From the NCBI GenBank assembly GCA_030562195.1, contig CM060200.1, forward strand, positions 4,960,001 through 5,024,000: a stretch of DNA of 64,000 bases, given 5' to 3'. Numbering within the stretch: position 1 is the first letter of the stretch; every line of letters begins with the position of its first letter. Positions 62,001 through 64,000 of this stretch are shown one piece after another. The notes under the pieces were generated by a model. That model saw nothing but the letters and a program-made list of their open reading frames with translations. It did no database searches and was not told the DNA's origin. Made by a program: the position numbers and the translations under genes. This DNA is from Nipponacmea schrenckii (taxonomy: Eukaryota > Mollusca > Gastropoda > Lottiidae).

Positions 62001-62073
62001 CAATATTCAAAAGGTTGATGAGAATCAAACATAAATACAAAACAATGACACATATATATCTGCTTCTATCCAT
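53062..62073 (-). CDS. Receptor phosphatase copy G6: signal exon followed by D1-D2, no ectodomain seen
   Basis: Signal exon 62073-61995 ([23 protein letters not shown]..., phase 1). Phosphatase exons follow: 59048-59012 (KYIASQG), 58719-58622, 58257-58135, 57697-57549 (WPD), 57087-56952 (SAGIGRTG), 56691-56542, 56284-56185, 55360-55284, 55001-54873, 54621-54496, 54034-53889, 53197-53062. The last exon would lie in the gap. Between signal and D1 there are no FTP, EGF, transmembrane or juxtamembrane exons; instead there is the 64-bp mini-exon array and a LINE. D1 catalytic motifs are intact; D2 has WKD and SCLNGVNKSG. Phase permits direct splicing of the signal exon to an SDYIN mini-exon. It may be a rearranged pseudogene, a secreted phosphatase-like product, or an assembly error. 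Confidence 0.75.
55500..55977. mobile_element. 478-bp MITE with long inverted termini
   Basis: Left end CACAGCCACCAGATTCTGG and right end (reverse complement) CACAGGCACCAGATTCTGG, extended by further inverted sequence ending in ggtacctaaggcgcc-like arms about 80 bp long. It is flanked by GTTTTTAA on both sides (55492-55499, 55978-55985), an 8-bp target duplication. Located in the G6 intron between exons 56284-56185 and 55360-55284; G3 and G4 lack it at this site. No ORF. Confidence 0.8.
59421..60948 (+). mobile_element. 5'-truncated LINE with RT and C-terminal zinc-knuckle region
   Basis: In frame from about 59426: [14 protein letters not shown], then YADDTCLL (catalytic box intact) and KTKVLIFG, followed by the thumb region. 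The frame breaks at a 12-A run (60295-60306) and resumes in another frame with CPLCDRKE...H...C, a CCHC-like C-terminal motif, to a stop at 60759-60761. The 3' end is aataaag followed by five ttctg units (60924-60948). Only the last part of the RT and beyond is present, typical 5' truncation. It interrupts the SDYIN mini-exon array of G6. Clade not assigned. Confidence 0.85.
60949..61437 (-). repeat. 64-bp tandem array of SDYIN phosphatase mini-exons (about 8 units)
   Basis: Seven successive gaattagta anchors lie exactly 64 bp apart (61022 to 61406), with another at 60958. On - each unit reads ...DTNSDYIN(A/I)CYIT with donor gtaagt, then ttatag acceptor and TTCTAACTAA. The split is 53 nt exon-like plus 11 nt. 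The segment is homologous to the 3' part of the 77-nt D1 exon at 33639-33563 (the DDTRVKLEP part is deleted). Phase equals that of the real exon. The first complete unit on - is 61430-61378. Confidence 0.85.
61438..61994. other. Region between signal exon and mini-exon array, no gene seen
   Basis: About 550 bp of AT-rich sequence. I looked on - for FTP, EGF, transmembrane or YxN juxtamembrane coding and saw none. Confidence 0.5.
61995..62073 (-). CDS. G6 signal-peptide exon (diverged)
   Basis: ATG at 62073-62071; [20 protein letters not shown]... 26 codons plus one base, donor G|gtaag, phase 1. It shares the MDRS start and exon phase with G1, G2 and G5 but is three codons longer. Its upstream region keeps the ggtgtt-ttacttcctc block but lacks the TATATAA and CArG motifs of the others. 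Confidence 0.75.
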
Positions 62074-62079
62074 GATTTA

Positions 62080-64000
62080 ACATTCTGCTACTGACTAGAC
62101 TGACATAATCTAATATGATATTTATGATGTTGCTGATATGGATGAGGAAGTAAAACACCAATTATGTTTTTCAAATCGAGGTAAATGCGTGATGACATCG
62201 GATATTAGTCAATATTAAATGTGGAATGCGTAGATATAATGGGAATGTGTTTGTGTAATCTAGAAATATTATTCCGTGGGTTTATTTTTCAAACATTATA
62301 TCACAATTGGTTGTTGCAATTCAACTAAAACTAGGTATTAGCCACAGACATCTGATCGAAAATTTAAATCATGCAAATCGATGATATTACTTATGTAATA
62401 CCCTGAAGAAAGTTCTTCCACGCATTGTTCATAAAAACGTTATATCCAATCGCCTGCTGAAAAATGCGACGATCAACATGTTGTCAAATTAACAACATCA
62501 TTTGATTGAAGATCTTCAGTCCAATTATACCTTTCATTTCATTTAATATTACAGCTGGTTGGTTGGTGTTGAGAACCTAATGTTCAAATTATAGCATAAT
62601 ATAGACCGAACATGTAGTTTAATATATCTCACAATTATTCTGATGTTTCAACTAAAAATATCGAGCCATGATAAGACAATATTAATTAACAATAATGAAA
62701 TTTTGCATACAGCCCTTATAAATTCTGGATAATAAAATTGGAATGAATAATCATTAGATAATAACTTAATTTAAAGTTGGTAACAGTTTATGTCCTGGTA
62801 TAATATTTCCTTGTGTTTTGATTCAATGATGCTGAAGGCATTACGTATAAATTATAGTTGAATAATTAATTTAGATTTGATCAACTATTAGGTAGAGAAA
62901 CAGAGAGTTGTGTTTTACTATAAAGGTAATTACAATATACGAGAAAATTCTTCCTTTTACCACTTCACACATAACATATTTCTACTTGTAATAACTTGAT
63001 GTAAAATACGGAAATGGTCATAGAACAATACGGCATAGACAAGGTTATAAAATTATTTCCTTCTTTTAAGTAGATTAGTGTTCAGTTTTTGAAAACTGGA
63101 TTGTCCTTGTCTGTAATTTCTATAACATTGTGCAGTGGTTCATGGTGATTTTTTTCTAAATTGAATCACAAAAAGTTTTGAAGCGAAAATTGCATTATGA
63201 AATCCAGAGGTGTTTATATTTTCAAAGACATCTCCTTCTTACTCTGCATTTAATCCACTATGTAATTCTTATGGAGTACAATGACTGATGTAATTCAAAT
63301 CCCTGATCATTTATCTGATTCAAGTGGTGTCTCGGTATTATTATATAGTTTCTATTATCTGAAACTCAAACATTTAAAAAAATTAAATATGCAGTTGAAA
63401 CAAAAATAAGTAGTGCTACTTTACTCTCGAATAATTATGTTGAAATGATGAAATACACATTATCATAAAAATTTTCGGGATTATCAAAATCATATTTGTC
63501 TTTCAAATCCAGAATTTTATATTAACCCTCATGCCTACAGTAACAGGGCTATCCACACGACCATGATAAGCCATATGACATTAAGCAACATTATTCAGAG
63601 ACAAATCCACCGCCGTCCGATCTATGATATTATATAAATTTGGTTAAAAAAAATGTTTATACCCCATTTTAAATGTCATCTTACGCTATGACGTGAATAC
63701 TTGTACTAGAATTTGGTTAAATTTAAGAAATCAGCCTATTAAAACATAACTCAGGTTCAGATTATGTGGTTACTTCCCTTTGCTCTTAAGGCAACACACT
63801 TTCTATAGCTGCTGTGACAACACCAAACCTTCATCAATGCCATGATTACGTTATTTCATAAAGAATAAATACAATTATTTTCATATACTGATAATTTTTT
63901 TTACCAAAATCAGACGACAAACAATTCGTATTGAAATGATTGCATCGAAGTTTGTGATATTTTAAGAAATTCTCTTTTCTGTCCCTTTTGAATTCTCCAT
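62080..64000. other. 5' flank of G6, no gene recognised
   Basis: AT-rich sequence. No ORF above background and no RNA gene noticed. It is not homologous to the roughly 6 kb spacers, apart from about 80 bp next to the start codon. Confidence 0.5.

Overview
This is animal genomic DNA: AT-rich, with long introns, GT-AG splice sites, tRNA-derived SINEs, MITEs and LINE/Penelope-type relics. The domain content (an F-type-lectin/FTP domain, long MEGF-type EGF arrays and a tandem receptor tyrosine phosphatase) suggests a lophotrochozoan, most likely a mollusc such as a gastropod. That placement is inference from style, not a database match.

One gene family accounts for essentially all coding sequence. 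The reconstructed ancestral gene is: signal peptide exon (phase 1) -> one or two FTP/F-type-lectin modules, each two exons with phase-1 boundaries -> one very large intronless EGF-repeat exon -> (transmembrane exon not seen) -> juxtamembrane exon with YxN motifs -> phosphatase D1 (WPD and [10 protein letters not shown] intact) -> phosphatase-like D2 (degenerate signature) -> 3' exon ending in a YANSC tail. Seven partial copies are present: a lone 3' exon (38-112, +); a 5' half with a frameshift (6625-12909, +); a 5' half with two FTP modules (20096-13410, -); a cytoplasmic half (34554-25853, -); a cytoplasmic half (35420-40096, +); a 5' half (46556-52517, +); and a copy whose signal exon is followed directly by phosphatase exons (62073-53062, -).

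Three runs of exactly 500 N (12910-13409, 34920-35419, 52518-53017) divide the window into four contigs. Each gap falls inside a receptor gene, and gene orientation flips at every gap. If contigs 2 and 4 are reverse-complemented, all fragments become head-to-tail: the 5' half on contig 1 meets the cytoplasmic half on contig 2, and the 5' half on contig 2 meets the cytoplasmic half on contig 3. The biology is therefore probably a tandem array of lectin-EGF-phosphatase receptors, and the palindromic layout may be a scaffolding artefact.

Intergenic DNA (113-6490, 20230-25852, 40097-46410) is the same roughly 6 kb spacer in three copies. It carries Penelope-like reverse transcriptase remnants, a 21-bp minisatellite, SINEs, fold-back repeats and purine-rich tracts. 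Individual copies carry private insertions: a 758-bp hAT-like MITE with an 8-bp target duplication, a 478-bp MITE, a Tc1-type transposase fragment and a 5'-truncated LINE. The most unusual structure is at 60949-61437: eight 64-bp tandem units, each a 53-nt SDYIN phosphatase mini-exon joined to the next copy by only 11 nt that contain both a splice donor and an acceptor.
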